Of a stretch of 64,000 nt of DNA, positions 1-10,126 are shown piece after piece. Origin of the DNA: Hygrocybe punicea (Eukaryota > Basidiomycota > Agaricomycetes > Agaricales > Hygrophoraceae). Below the pieces are notes generated by a model, which saw nothing but the letters and a program-made list of their open reading frames with translations, was not told the origin of the DNA and did no database searches. Positions within the stretch are counted from its first letter, which is position 1. Each line of letters starts with the position of its first letter. The stretch is taken from NCBI GenBank assembly GCA_963556145.1, contig OY744462.1, forward strand, positions 3,100,001 through 3,164,000, written 5' to 3'. A program made the position numbers and the translations under genes.

Positions 1-1307
1 CAGTGGATCTTTTCTGGCTCAGGTATGAATCTATTACCATCTATGATCAAATGTTTACATATTATATTCATATATGGCCTTAAAATGTGGAATTTCTTGG
101 AATTTTTGCATTTGTACTGTAATGTGTTGTTGAATTTGTATTGGTGTGTTGTTTATTTATCTTCTCCAGATATATTTGACATACAAATATCATTATCCAG
201 CTTCTACTATCATAAAAACTATAAAATTGTTCACAAAAATGTTAAAAATGTCATCCATGTCACAATGTCTTAGGATTTTTATCATTGCAATGTCTTGCTG
301 TCATTGGGATTGGCCTTGTGCCTCCTGCAAATGTCATACAAAATGTTCATGTCACACCAACATGTCTCTGTTATATCAATTGTCATGCTGTGTCCAATTA
401 CTGTCAATTTTTATAAAGACAATTTGCCAAAGTATGAAAATCCCACTTATTTACCAAGTTTAATCCAATTTCATTGTACTGATCTCCAGTCAACTTCTTT
501 CTCCACATCACCAAACGCTGAAAAAATCACAAATATCCACAACAGCACTGAATTTGTTCTTTCTAGTTGTAAATCAGCTCATTGCTCTTTTCTATTTGAA
601 CTATATGCCAGAATCTTCTTGAACATGTTTGTTTTACTTTCTGAGTATTATTGTGCAACCAGCATTACTAATAAGTGCATGTATATTAAGTTGAAACTTC
701 AACAGAATCTGTTCAGAAAACATGACTTCAGAGCTTACTTGAAATATGTTACAAAACAACCTATATTAGCAAATGGAGCCATTCTGTTGTTCATCTTGGT
801 TCTGTATCATTACCTAGCTTGTCAAGTTTCTGCTCAATATATTTGCAATAAAACTTCGAAATTATTTGACATTTTCAAGTCTGAAAATATACCTCTTAAT
901 TCTAACATTGATATTGAATGCATTGGTGGAGGCAAAGCAAATATATTCTCATTTCATGAACTAATGCCTGCTTCAACCAATAACAATGCTAGTATGGATG
1001 CAGCTAAATATAAATTCCACTCTTATATGCCTAAAAATCACACACTCTCATTGGAATCATCATCTGAAAAGTCACATGTAATTGTAAATCACCCATTTGA
1101 ACTGTTACTTCCAAAGTTGACCATTGCAAACTTGAAAGTGATTGCAGCTACTCATAGCATTCTTGTCCACTCAAAAATGAATCAGGCATCAATTGAAACT
1201 GCAATACAGAATCATGTGTGCTCCAACTGTGCTGAATTTGTATCAATCTTTGAATTTATTGATGAAGAAGTAATTGCTATTCACAAGAAAACCTCAAACA
1301 CCAGAGC

Positions 1308-1640
1308 AGTCAATAAATTTAAAGTACAACATCCTGACAAATATACACAACGAAATCTAGCAGCTGTGCAGAAATTTCACAATGAACACCCTGATAAGCA
1401 TGCCAAACAACATCTAGCAGGTGTGCAGAAATATCAGAGTGAAAATCTAGAGAAACATGGCAAACAAAATCTGGCAGCTATCCAGAAATTTCATCTGGAA
1501 CATCCTGAGAAACATGCAATACAAAACCTTGCAGCTGTACAAAAATTTCACCTAGAACATCCTGAGAAGCACGCAACACAAAACCTTGCAGCTGTTATAA
1601 AATTCAAAGTTGATCATTATGACAAGCATCTGCAACACAC
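1308..1640 (+). repeat. 57-bp coding tandem repeat
   Basis: About six units of 57 bp encode 19-residue repeats of the type 'NLAAVQKFHLEHPEKHATQ'. They lie where Helitron copy 1 has an unrelated charged linker. The repeats are rich in His, Lys and Gln and look helical. Outer units diverge most, inner ones least, as expected for expansion by slippage or unequal exchange. Confidence 0.8.
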
Positions 1641-1763
1641 ATTAAATGCAGTTTGAAGACATACCATGAATCATCCTGAGCAGCATGCACAAACAAATCA
1701 GACCTCTGTTCTGACATACAGAGACAATATTCAATTCCCTCTAGAACCACCTTCAGCAAAATT

Positions 1764-1776
1764 GCAACACACCATT
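1764..1776. repeat. LINE target site duplication (left copy)
   Basis: GCAACACACCATT at 1764-1776 recurs at 9909-9921, exactly flanking the LINE. Removing the LINE and one copy joins 'KLQHT' to 'IISGF', which matches the corresponding stretch of Helitron copy 1 ('KETIISNW'). Confidence 0.9.
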
Positions 1777-1798
1777 TTTTTTTTTTTTTTTTTTTTTT

Positions 1799-2287
1799 GT
1801 CAGATTTATTGTCCCGCAGGGTTGTACCCTATGTCGGACGTTACATGTGGGCGAAGAGTATACTAGTGAAGTAGAAAAAATATATGAAAATTGGGATCCG
1901 TCCCAATTCCTGCGCCTCTGGTTTACGAATGTAGACACGATGGAGTAAGTCCCCCGTGACCCCAGCATATCCAATGCTGTTTTAGACGTCTGGCCTGGCT
2001 GTGAGGGTGCCCGATGGTGCTAGTGGAAGTTGCGTTGTGGGGGGGTCTAGACCGTATAAGTGCTCGGCCGCCGAGGCGGGCATGCACGAGGAAGATGGGG
2101 CCGCAGGGTGGAGAAGGTGTGATGAAAGGGTGATCGTCTGTTGATGCTGTTTGTATGGTGTGAACGACGTTGAGGTCGGGCGAGCGGGGGCGGCGTAGAT
2201 CTTGATGTGAGCGAGCGTGTGTGGGGGTGGCGGTGGCGGTGGGGAGTTATCAGTGACGGAAATAGCGCTGTTGATGGGTAAAGTCAG
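1799..2287 (-). other. LINE 3' untranslated region
   Basis: This stretch between the RNase H stop and the poly-A tail has no protein-like frame. Parts of it recur at 39746-40060, such as 'TATTGTCCCGCAGGG' next to the poly-T and 'TAAGTGCTCGGC', which identifies it as the shared 3' end of this LINE family. Confidence 0.75.
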
Positions 2288-3496
2288 TCAAGTGTGGATC
2301 GGGTTGCGAATGTCACCGAAGGAGTCCTTGAGTCTGCCTGTGCGGCGTACGAATTTTAGTAGCTCTGATATGCCTTTCTTGTTATTGAGGAGGTAGGTGA
2401 GGGATCGGGCTTGTGTTCTAAGTGAGTTAGTCAGTGAGTGACGTGCGTTACGGTAGAGTGGACAGTCGAAGAGGAAATGGTATACGGTTTCCTTCGCTTG
2501 GGCGCATTTGGGGCAGGTTTCGGTATCGGATTTCTTGATTTTGTGTAGATAGGCGTTGAGTGGGAGATGTCCCGTGCGTATTTGTGTGAGTAGACTAGTC
2601 TGGGGGCGAGTTAAGTCAAGTGTAGTTTTAAGGAAATTGTTACAGGGGAAGTCAGGGTCGATACGGGTGAATTGTGTGTATCGTGGCGATCGTTGCCAGG
2701 CGTCCTTCCATTGTAATATTAATTGCTTATTGTTTGATTGTTTGAGGGCCGAGGCGTTGGAGGGCAGGGGTTTGAGTCGAAGGGCGTGGGGTAGGGAGTG
2801 TCGCGGGCTGGTAGTTCCTCTCGCTGCTGCTTTGGCCTCTGTGTCGGCTTGTTCGTTCCCGGGGACGTCACTGTGGCTTGATATCCATTTGATAGTAATA
2901 ACGAGGAGGTGGTTGGTGTCGGTGAGACGTCGGACCGCTTTGTGGAAGATGTCTAGTGTGTGTTGACCGGATTTAGGGCTTGTTCTGGTGGAGGTTAGTG
3001 CATGTATTGTCGGTTGGCAATCAATGTAAATGGAGACGTCACGTAGGAGTATTTCACGGCTTAGTAAGTGTAAGGCGAGGGTGCCAGCTATGTTTTCTGC
3101 CTCGACGTTGTGGTGAGAGTCACTGGGTCCTAGGTGGTAGTGGAGTGTTCTGGCTTGTGTACGTCCATTGCGATATAGGACCGCTGCTGCGCCCACGCCT
3201 CCTTCAAGTGTGGAGCCGTCCGTGTATATTTTTATGTCTGCATTGTCGTTGTCGTGTTGTTCTATGGATTTGTCTCTGGAGTCGGGTATGGAGGTGTGGA
3301 AAGGGGGGGGGGGGGGGTATGTGAGTGCGTTGGGCGTATGGGTTCTATGTCGTGTGGGTCGATATGGAAGAGGTGGGTGAGTGTGTGGAGAGGGGATCTG
3401 TGTCTGGTGACGAGGTGTTTCGCACAACGCCGTATAAGAGCGTGTAGTGGGTGTGAGGCGGGGAGGGATGCCATTCTGATGACTGATCTGTGACAA
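2288..3496 (-). pseudogene. LINE RNase H domain and C-terminal zinc finger
   Basis: The translation holds an RNase H1-like domain. 'IYTDGSTLEGGVGAA' carries the first catalytic Asp, 'NVEAENIAGTLAL' the Glu, 'SIYIDCQPTIHAL' the next Asp, and 'KWISSHSDVPGNEQAD' the last motif. After it comes a finger-like 'CPKCAQAKETVYHFLFDC'. This region degrades the RNA strand during reverse transcription in LINEs of the Tad/I group. It overlaps the RT frame at 3262-3496 in another frame. The switch coincides with a run of about 15 G (3303-3317), so a slippage indel probably split one ORF2 into two. Confidence 0.85.
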
Positions 3497-4886
3497 ACTT
3501 TGTGCATTAGTAAGTCGACGGGCAGAATGCCAGCGTGGAGATCAAGTAGGTCGTTTGGAGTAGTTCTGAGCGCTCCAGTGATGGGTATAGATGCCAGGCA
3601 TTGGGTTTTTGTGAGCTCGCGCATCGCTCTGACTGAGCCTTTTCTATGGGTGCCGTTTGTCGTCTTGTGGACCGGGGTGTACCAAACGTCGGCTGCATAA
3701 GTCATTTTTGGGATAGCCACGGCCGTATATAACCGTCGCATTAGCTTTCTGGGGACGCCTGATTTGGGCCGTGCTATTCTGCGAAAGAGATGGATCCATT
3801 TGGTGGTCTTGGCGATAGCGTGTTCTCGCTGTTCGTGCCATCGGAGGTGCTGGTCCATGATGATGCCAAGGAAACGATTTGTCTTGACGGGTTTAATGAG
3901 GGTGTCATTGAGCGCGAGTGGGGGCCTCGAAATGTTGGTGCGCTGTGAGAAGTCTATCAGCGCGAATTTGCTGGTTTCAAATTTAGAATTGTGGTCCTTG
4001 GACCAGGTGCAGGCTCCGTCTTGCTTTGTCATGATGTTTTTGATGAGTCTGTTGGTTGTCGTGAAGTTTTTGCCCTCTACGTATATGGCGGCATCGTCTA
4101 CGAATGCCACAGCGAGTTCGTGTTTGCCTATGGGGATGTCGAGTAAGTCAGCGTTATAGAATAAATATATTATCATGGATATCGGGTCGCCTTGAGGAGG
4201 ATCGGGCCAGAGATATAGTCATCGAAGGCAAGGTGGGTTGTGCGGTCCGTTAGGATGTTGTTGATAAGTTGGATAATGGGTTCGGGGATGTGTCTTTTTC
4301 TCATGTTGTGGAGCAGCCGCTCCGTGACCGCGTTCGGAAATGCCCCTTCGATATCCAAAAATAGGATTGCGGCTACTCTTTTGTTCCGCCAAGCATGTTT
4401 GATGCGATGAACTAGGATGTGCATGGAGTCGGTAGTGGTTTGTCCGGGTCGCCCGCCGAAGTGGTGGGAGGGTAGGAGTTGGTGTTCTTCGACCATGGTC
4501 GTTATGGTTTCTGCGATGATAGATGTCAGTAGTTTTGGGAGGGTATTGAGTAATACGATGGGGTGATAGGCTTTGGGGATGTCATATCTTGGTTTATCCG
4601 GTTTGCGTAGCGCGCTGGTGATGGAGTCCTTCCATGGGGTGTAATATATGTTGAGTGTGAGAATGGCGTTGAAGATGTTGTGGATGTGGTCCGAAATGAG
4701 TGCTGTGCATTCTTTGAGTACAATGTTGGGGATACCGTCTGGGCCCGGGGCTTTGAAGGGGAGAATTTTGGCGAGGTGTTTGAAGATAAGGTCTTTGGAG
4801 ATGTGTGTCGTGTAGGGGACTTGATCTGGGTATAAGTAGTCTATTGGGACCGAGGAGTGTTCAGGTGGGGGGGGAAAGAAGGAGTT
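3262..4886 (-). pseudogene. LINE reverse transcriptase domain
   Basis: Reading 4886 down to 3262 gives a LINE reverse transcriptase: 'FKAPGPDGIPN' near 4745, 'LFLDIEGAFPNAV' near 4350 (first catalytic Asp), a Q-G-D-P motif near 4190, and 'FVDDAAIYV' (the second Asp pair) near 4095. The frame changes near 4175, so at least one indel is present. The region continues directly from the endonuclease part at 8288-9608 once the copia element is removed: the reading '...SRAIA' at 8288 joins '...NSFFPPPPEHS' at 4886. Confidence 0.85.
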
Positions 4887-4891
4887 AGCGA
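4887..4891. repeat. Copia 5-bp target duplication (left copy)
   Basis: AGCGA at 4887-4891 is repeated at 8283-8287. This fixes the copia ends at 4892 and 8282. Confidence 0.85.
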
Positions 4892-5118
4892 TATTGAAAT
4901 AAACTGGTAGGAGGTCACTGTGAATACTGATATATTGTGTGATACAAAACTACACTACTTACCTGGTAGGAGGTCACTGTGAATACTGAGGATACACAGT
5001 GAGCTCCCCACCAGGTTTGACCGCTTTGGGACAAATAGGTACAAACAATCAGCCACAATCTTCGAAATCTACTAAGTCCATACTCTCTTGTGGTAGAGTG
5101 ACTCATCACAACCTAACA
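4892..5118 (-). repeat. Copia LTR (3' LTR of the minus-strand element)
   Basis: A 227-bp terminal repeat containing an internal duplication of 'GGTAGGAGGTCACTGTGAAT'. Next to it on the body side (5119-5134), the minus strand reads AAGAGGGAG just before the LTR, which fits a polypurine tract. Confidence 0.9.
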
Positions 5119-5139
5119 CTCCCTCTTGATCAGGCAACT

Positions 5140-6420
5140 CTACAAGTTTCTCAATCCCAGCATTTCCACCATAGCAATCACCTTAGGCCGGCCAAGAGCT
5201 TTAGTCAAGATGTCTGCAGGCATATCATCTGTCCTGACATGCATCACATTAATGTTGCCCTTCTCCACTTCATCACACAACCAGTAGAACCGCAGATCTA
5301 AGTGTTTCATGCGTCCATGATGCTCAGGATTCTTGGCAACAGATATTGCAGATTGGTTATCAATGAGAAGTGGTGAGGAGGTGGTGATGGTGTATCCCAG
5401 TTCAGTGAACAGATTCCGCAACCAAAGGATTTCCTGGCCAGCAGAGGTTGATGCAACATACTCTGCTTCTGTGGTTGACAGCGCAACAATCCCTTGAAGC
5501 TTGCTTGACCAGCTGATTGCACCAGTGCCCATCTTCATCACATAACCACTTGTGGATCGTCCATTGTCAGGATTGCCACCATGGTCTGCATCGGTGTAAG
5601 TGGTAAACAATTGAGTGGATGTGGGATCAGGTGCATAGGTAAGCTTGAGGTCAAGAGTGCCTTTGAGGTAGCGGAAGAGATGTTTCACTGCTTTCCAGTG
5701 GGTCATTCCAGGATTCTTGTTGAACCGGGCAAGTACACCAACAGCATAGGCAATGTCAGGACAAGTAGCAGTGGCAAGATACATCAATGCACCAACTGCT
5801 TGGAGGTATGGAACAGCACGCATCTCCTCAATGTCTTTGGAGGATGTAGGAGACATGTCATTGCTGAGTTTCAAGCCAGGATCCATGGGAGTGCTGAGTG
5901 AGTTGTAATCAGAGAGTCCAAAGCGTTCCAGCAGTGTGAGAATGTACTGGCGCTGAGAAAGTGATAGAGTGTGCTTGGATCTGTCTCTGATGATTTCAAC
6001 ACCCAACAGCCATGACGTGGGTCCCAGTTCTCTGAGCTTGAAGTGCAACTTGAGTTCTGCAATGACCTGATTGATTTTTTCCTTGGACTTGCAGGCAATG
6101 GTCATGTCATCAATAAAGACTGGGATGATAATGCGCATGTCCTCCTTGCCATAAATCCAGATGCTGTGTTCACAAACAATCCTCCTGAAGCCCAAAGACT
6201 CCAAGACAGCATTAAGCTTCTTGTGCCAGCATCGTCCAGCCTGTTTGAGCCCATAGAGTGACTTCTGCAAATGCCAGACCCAATCATTGCCCTTCTCAAC
6301 AAATCCCTCTGGCTGGCGCATGTAGACTTCTTCTTCAAGGGTTCCATTGAGTGCATGCTCGAGATTGCAGCCAATTGCTGCGGTGAGAAGGAGGAAGATA
6401 ACTTGCATTGCCCGCAAACT
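5140..6420 (-). pseudogene. Copia RT (C-terminal half) and RNase H
   Basis: The frame gives 'LEEEVYMRQPEGFVEKG', 'SLYGLKQAGRCWHKKL' and 'FIDDMTIACKSKE' (the RT aspartate pair near 6115), then RNase H: 'TYTDADHGGNPDNGRST', 'ALSTTEAEYVAST' and 'ADILTKALGRPK'. This is the usual C-terminal 430 or so residues of copia Pol. Upstream of about 6400 the sequence jumps straight to the end of Gag, so this domain is an internal-deletion product and has no start of its own. Confidence 0.88.
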
Positions 6421-7288
6421 CAACAACAGCAATATTGCTGGCTTGCACAGGAGCGCTCTCAGGAATGTCTTGGGAGGCCTCCTTTGCATTTTGTCTGCGC
6501 TTCCAAGCCCATTGGTTTCCCTGACCCTGCTTGTTGCCACCCTGCTTTTTGGCCTCAGCTGAGGCTTTCTGCTTCAATGAGCAGTCCCTCTCAACATGGC
6601 CTTCTTTTCCACAGAAATAGCAGGTGACTTTTGAAGCGAATGAGGCAAGGTGGGATGATGAACCAAGGGTGCGCGCAAGACATTGGCTTTCTTCGTTTTG
6701 GAATGCGGATTTGAGTTTGTCGAGGTCAAGAGTGTCGAGGAGGAGTAGCGATGAGGCAAAGTTATCGAATTCGGAGGGGAGAGCGAGGATGAGACTCATG
6801 GAAAGGAGTTCTTTGTCGAGGTCGTCAAGGGTGAATCCAGGTGGACGCAGGGCTTGAATGTCCTGCATGGCCTTGTCAGCACGAGCCATGAGCTCAGTGA
6901 GCGTCTCATTGTCGTCCTTGCGAGTGCTGAACAGGATTTTGTAGGCGTTGAAACGAGCGCCTGGCCGTTTTTGGAGGTGGACTGCCTCAAAGGCCTTCCA
7001 CATCGCAACAGGATTCCCCTTTGAGGCTTTTACATGCACTTTCTGGTTGTCCTCCAGTGCAAGCCAAATCTCCCCACTAGCTTTTGCAGCTTTCCTCTTC
7101 CATTCAGCAAGCTCTTTCTTCTCAGCAGCAGTAGGATGTGCAGCATCAGCTGGCACAGGCTGGGGTGTAGAACCATCAATGTATTCCCAAAGCTCCTTGG
7201 TGGCTAAATAAGCCTCCATGTTGTCAGACCACTGACCCCAATTGGAGCTGGAGAGAGCGGGGAATGTACGTTTAGTGTCAGAAGACAT
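6335..7288 (-). CDS. Copia Gag (UBN2-like) with CCHC knuckle
   Basis: Starting at the ATG at 7288 ('MSSDTKRTFPALSSSNW'), the protein has the Gag architecture of copia elements: 'LSSSNWGQWSDNMEAYL' at the N terminus, a helical core, and a zinc knuckle 'CYFCGKEGHVERDC' near 6610. The reading 'NIAVVEFAGNAS' near 6400 is where protease would normally follow; here it runs out of frame into the RT remnant. Gag would coat the element RNA in cytoplasmic particles. It seems complete and could still act in trans. Confidence 0.8.
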   Translation of the reverse strand: MSSDTKRTFPALSSSNWGQWSDNMEAYLATKELWEYIDGSTPQPVPADAAHPTAAEKKELAEWKRKAAKASGEIWLALEDNQKVHVKASKGNPVAMWKAFEAVHLQKRPGARFNAYKILFSTRKDDNETLTELMARADKAMQDIQALRPPGFTLDDLDKELLSMSLILALPSEFDNFASSLLLLDTLDLDKLKSAFQNEESQCLARTLGSSSHLASFASKVTCYFCGKEGHVERDCSLKQKASAEAKKQGGNKQGQGNQWAWKRRQNAKEASQDIPESAPVQASNIAVVEFAGNASYLPPSHRSNWLQSRACTQWNP

Positions 7289-8037
7289 GATGGTGCTCAA
7301 TATACGACTCTAGTTAGATGTGGGGGGCGTGGTAGGAAGTGAAGCTGGAAACAGTCTCCTTAAAGCAGAGAGATTACCAGTCTGTTCTCAATCAGACGAA
7401 ATTGGCTCAGGACAGCAGTAGTTGAAAATGGAGAGTCTTCAGACCAAAATCTGAAGGGGAGGCAACTGAATACCTGCCAGCCCAATCTCCCTACGTGCTG
7501 TATCACAATGAGAGGTGCAGTAGCAACTGGGGTAACACTCCAGAGGAGGCCCAGGGAAGTAGCACTTCACTATGACTTGGCCTTGTTCTAGTCCTTTCTC
7601 AACAGACCAATAACCACTCCCAACAGGTAAAACTGTCAGACAAGATGGATGCACACCCCACACACCTATTTGAGATGAAATCAAGCCTAACCCAAGCCCA
7701 AAAAGCGGCCTACAATGACCTCACACAACCACAGTAGCCCAAAACCCAAATAGACTCAGAAACAGCAATAAACTGTTCTGAAGTTACTAACACTGGCAAA
7801 GTAGATCGACTCCGGACGACGAAGCGCTAAGACGAGGACATTGTACTGTTGCTAGGGCAAAGTATACGTGCCGAAGCGAGTGCTGACAACGATTCGAGTC
7901 GGTCCGATGAGTAGTTGTCGAAAACAGGGGTCGATCTCGGGAACGGCGAGGTTTTAGCGTACGATAGTTGTTCCCAATCGATTCGGCGTAGTAACAAACG
8001 GTTTGGGCGAAGGGGGGGCGGTTATTCGTTAAGCTAG
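7289..8037 (-). other. Copia 5' leader
   Basis: This 750-bp stretch between the 5' LTR/primer site and the Gag start has no convincing protein frame. It would hold leader and packaging sequences, but no specific signal is recognisable. Confidence 0.5.
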
Positions 8038-8038
8038 A

Positions 8039-8055
8039 GCGCAGGGCTCATAACC
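8039..8055 (-). promoter_or_regulatory. Copia primer-binding site complementary to the anticodon arm of initiator tRNA-Met
   Basis: Directly inside the 5' LTR (ending at 8056 on this strand), the plus strand reads GCGCAGGGCTCATAACC. This is the sequence of a fungal initiator tRNA-Met anticodon arm (CAU anticodon in CTCATAAC). The element strand is therefore complementary to it. Use of an internally cleaved initiator-Met half-tRNA as primer is established for Drosophila copia; this placement implies the same here. Confidence 0.7.
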
Positions 8056-8282
8056 TATTGAAATAAACTGGTAGGAGGTCACTGTGAATACTGATATATT
8101 GTGTGATACAAAACTACACTACTTACCTGGTAGGAGGTCACTGTGAATACTGAGGATACACAGTGAGCTCCCCACCAGGTTTGACCGCTTTGGGACAAAT
8201 AGGTACAAACAATCAGCCACAATCTTCGAAATCTACTAAGTCCATACTCTCTTGTGGTAGAGTGACTCATCACAACCTAACA
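8056..8282 (-). repeat. Copia LTR (5' LTR of the minus-strand element)
   Basis: It matches 4892-5118 over 227 bp with no difference seen by eye, so insertion is probably recent. AGCGA follows it at 8283-8287. Confidence 0.9.
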
Positions 8283-8287
8283 AGCGA

Positions 8288-9608
8288 TGGCCCGGCTCTT
8301 GTCTTCGTTCGACGTTGCGTAAGTTATGGGGCCGTCCGGGTGGATTATTTCCAAGGTGGGGATGGAACACTTGCTGCCGTCTCCTCTGGGGTTGTCGCTG
8401 ATGGGATTGGATACACACTTGTTAATCGTCCAGAGGTCGTCGTCGCTGGCTTCGTCAAGGAAGGCTGACCAGTGCTTTTCTTTGGCTTTGAGGATTTCAT
8501 TACCGTATAGGTTGCATGCAGCCCTGTGTTCATCGTGGCTGGGGTGAGCGGCGTCTATTCGGTGCTTATAGGATAGTCGACTTAGCCTGTTTTTATCTCA
8601 TTTGAGCTGGTTTAGTTGCGGAGTCCACCATCGTTTTGAGTGTGGGCATGGTGTGGAAATGGGGACTATGGCTTTGATAGTTGACTGTAGTACGTTGGTC
8701 AGTGTGGATATGGCGTCGTCTAGTTGTTGTTGGGAGGTAATGGGGGCTGTAGGGGGGTGTTGTCGTAGTTGAGTGTCGAGGTGGGTGCGAAAGGTGTCCC
8801 AGTTTGTGTTGCGAAAGTTTCGTGATGGTTTGTCAGGTCTTAGTTGTGGGTGGAGAACGATGGAGGTGGATATCGGTATGTGGTCGGTGCCGGTTGGGCA
8901 TAGTTCTGGTCTGGTATTACAGGAAAGTATAAGATTGCTTGTTTTGGCGGTGCAGAAGACGTTGTCTGTTCTGGTCCAATTCTTCGTTGCCATGGATTCG
9001 AGGGTGGGGAGGTTTTTGGGTAGCGTCATTATCATGTCGCAGTCGGCCGTGGCTTCGATGAGTAGTCTTGCTTGGGCTAGGGCGTTGGTGGTGAATAGGT
9101 GATGGTTTCGCTCTTCGTCCCATAGAGGGTGGTGTCTATTGAAGTCGCCGCACCATAGCATATGGTCCGTGTCTTGTTGGTGGAGGGTCGCTTCATGGGT
9201 TTGGGCGAAGGTGTGGAGGGTGTTGAGCGTGTCGGAGTGATGGCAATCATTATAAATGTTGAAGATGGAGAAGTTGCCTGTTGGGCTTTTGATTCGGATC
9301 GCCGTGAGGTCGTTGGAGCCATGGATTTTTATCTGTTCCCAGTAGTTGGTGTTGAGTTTGGTGTTAACGAAGATTACTGATCGGGTGGGTGCTTCGGAGG
9401 TGAGTCGGTCGGGTGGGTATATGACTCTCCAGTTGTGTGTGGCTTTCGTATTACCGTAGTAGTCGAAGTACGGTTCCTGTATTAGCAGAATGTCGCATTT
9501 AGTGTGGATTAGCGAATTAATGAGATCCCAGTGAGCTTTGGCGGATTTGTTGAGGTTTATTTGCCAGACGTTTAGCTGTGTCGGCTGGGGGTGTGGGTGT
9601 TCAGGCAT
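8288..9608 (-). pseudogene. LINE endonuclease domain (APE-type) and linker
   Basis: The ATG at 9608 opens an endonuclease/exonuclease/phosphatase-type domain: 'LNVWQINLNKSAKA' (first Asn), 'CDILLIQEPYF' (catalytic Glu), 'MLWCGDFNRHHPLWD' (Asp-Asn), 'TRTDNVFCT' and a final 'GTDHIPIST' (Asp-His). This nicks the target for LINE insertion. The frame is stopped by TGA at 8598-8600, probably a former CGA, after which it continues with protein-like sequence to the copia insertion at 8287. The start and all five motif regions are intact. Confidence 0.85.
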
Positions 9609-9908
9609 TAGTTGAGGGGACTAGGTGGGAAGTACTGCCTGCTCGGTTGTCGTTCTGTGTGGGAATGTGGGGGGGTGGGTCGACGGGGGTGACGAGTGGT
9701 TCGTCTCCCCATGCTCGAGAGGGTGGGATGGAGGTGGTGTGATGTGGTGGTGGTTGCTTCTCGAAATTGATAGTGGTTTGTCGGGTGGGTCTGGACTGGT
9801 GCCTGGAGGAGGAGGAGGGGGGGGGGGTTGGTTGCGTGGAGGGGGGTTCAGTGGTAGGTCGAAGATGGAGTGGGGAGGGGAGTAGTGTCGTGCAGCCGGG
9901 GAGAGAGG
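9609..9908 (-). other. LINE 5' region, proline-rich, low complexity
   Basis: The stretch upstream of the endonuclease start encodes Pro/Thr/Ser-rich frames and has a C tract (G run near 9811-9825). It could be the remnant of ORF1, but no CCHC knuckle or RNA-binding fold is visible. It ends at the 13-bp target duplication. Confidence 0.4.
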
Positions 9909-9921
9909 GCAACACACCATT

Positions 9922-10057
9922 ATTTCAGGATTTTGTGGTGATACCTCTCCCAACAAATTTATTGAATCTGGTTGTGCCGTCTGTGGAAGATTGACTTCAG
10001 TCTCTCAATTGCAAAGCTATACAGAGTTGAATTTAAGTTGTTTGAAACAATCTGGTA
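9922..10057 (+). pseudogene. Helitron copy 2, second fragment (cysteine-rich region)
   Basis: The translation 'GDTSPNKFIESGCAVCGRL' aligns with 'RDTSPECFQESGCAVCGQL' in Helitron copy 1, and it follows in frame from 1776 once the LINE is removed. It ends at 10057 in 'LNLSCLKQSG', where copy 1 has 'VNLKILTRDN'. The reading resumes at 31516. Confidence 0.85.
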
Positions 10058-10090
10058 CTAGTGGGGTGTGGGCCATTGCTTTGCATGGCA
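10058..10090 (-). other. Helitron 3' terminus with hairpin
   Basis: Reading the minus strand, GCCATGC, a short loop and GCAATGGC form a hairpin, followed by CCACACCCCA and CTAG, then host T. Helitrons of family 1 end CTRR with a hairpin 10-12 nt upstream, which serves as the replication stop. This matches. Confidence 0.75.
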
Positions 10091-10126
10091 TGTTACTCGT
10101 CCCTCTTTTTAGCAAGAGAACAAATG

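Larger units (their letters stand above)
1..1776 (+). pseudogene. Helitron copy 2, N-terminal part of Rep/helicase gene (broken)
   Basis: The open frame from about 295 to a TGA at 1654-1656, and on to 1776 in the same frame, matches the N-terminal part of the Helitron protein encoded at 10127-17864. Shared blocks include an 'IGGGK' stretch near 930, 'ELLLPKLTIANL' near 1100 and a cysteine pair 'CSNC' near 1225. It differs in carrying tandem 19-residue repeats (1308-1640). The stop at 1654 is inside the coding frame, since 'NHPEQHA' repeats and the conserved 'PPSAKLQHT' follow it. The gene is then cut by a LINE at 1777 and resumes at 9922. Residues 1-294 give no recognisable protein; they may be upstream sequence. 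It is a dead copy with no usable start that I can defend. Confidence 0.75.
4892..8282 (-). mobile_element. Ty1/copia retrotransposon with a large internal deletion
   Basis: The element is bounded by 227-bp LTRs (4892-5118 and 8056-8282) that look identical by eye, and by a 5-bp duplication AGCGA. On the minus strand the LTR begins TGTTAGG and ends CAATA. The body has Gag (7288 downward) and the C-terminal half of RT plus RNase H (about 6400 to 5140). Protease, integrase and the first half of RT are missing, so the 3.4-kb element cannot move by itself. It sits in the RT/endonuclease gene of the LINE, and so is younger than the LINE insertion. Confidence 0.9.
1777..9908 (-). mobile_element. Tad-like non-LTR retrotransposon (LINE), interrupted by a copia element
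   Basis: A minus-strand LINE with poly-A tail (poly-T at 1775-1798 on the given strand), RNase H, reverse transcriptase and endonuclease regions, and a short proline-rich region at its 5' side (9609-9908). It is bounded by a 13-bp target duplication. Without the copia insertion (4892-8282 plus 5 bp) it is about 4.7 kb. The endonuclease-RT-RNase H order and the C-terminal CCHC-like finger fit the Tad/I-like group of fungal LINEs. It carries a TGA at 8598-8600 and at least two frame changes (near 4175 and at a G tract 3303-3317), so it is dead. A 386-bp 3' relative is at 39725-40110. Confidence 0.85.

Noticed and set aside
2556..2966. Plus-strand frames across 2.5-4.2 kb
   Set aside because: They are shadows of the LINE RT/RNase H genes on the minus strand.
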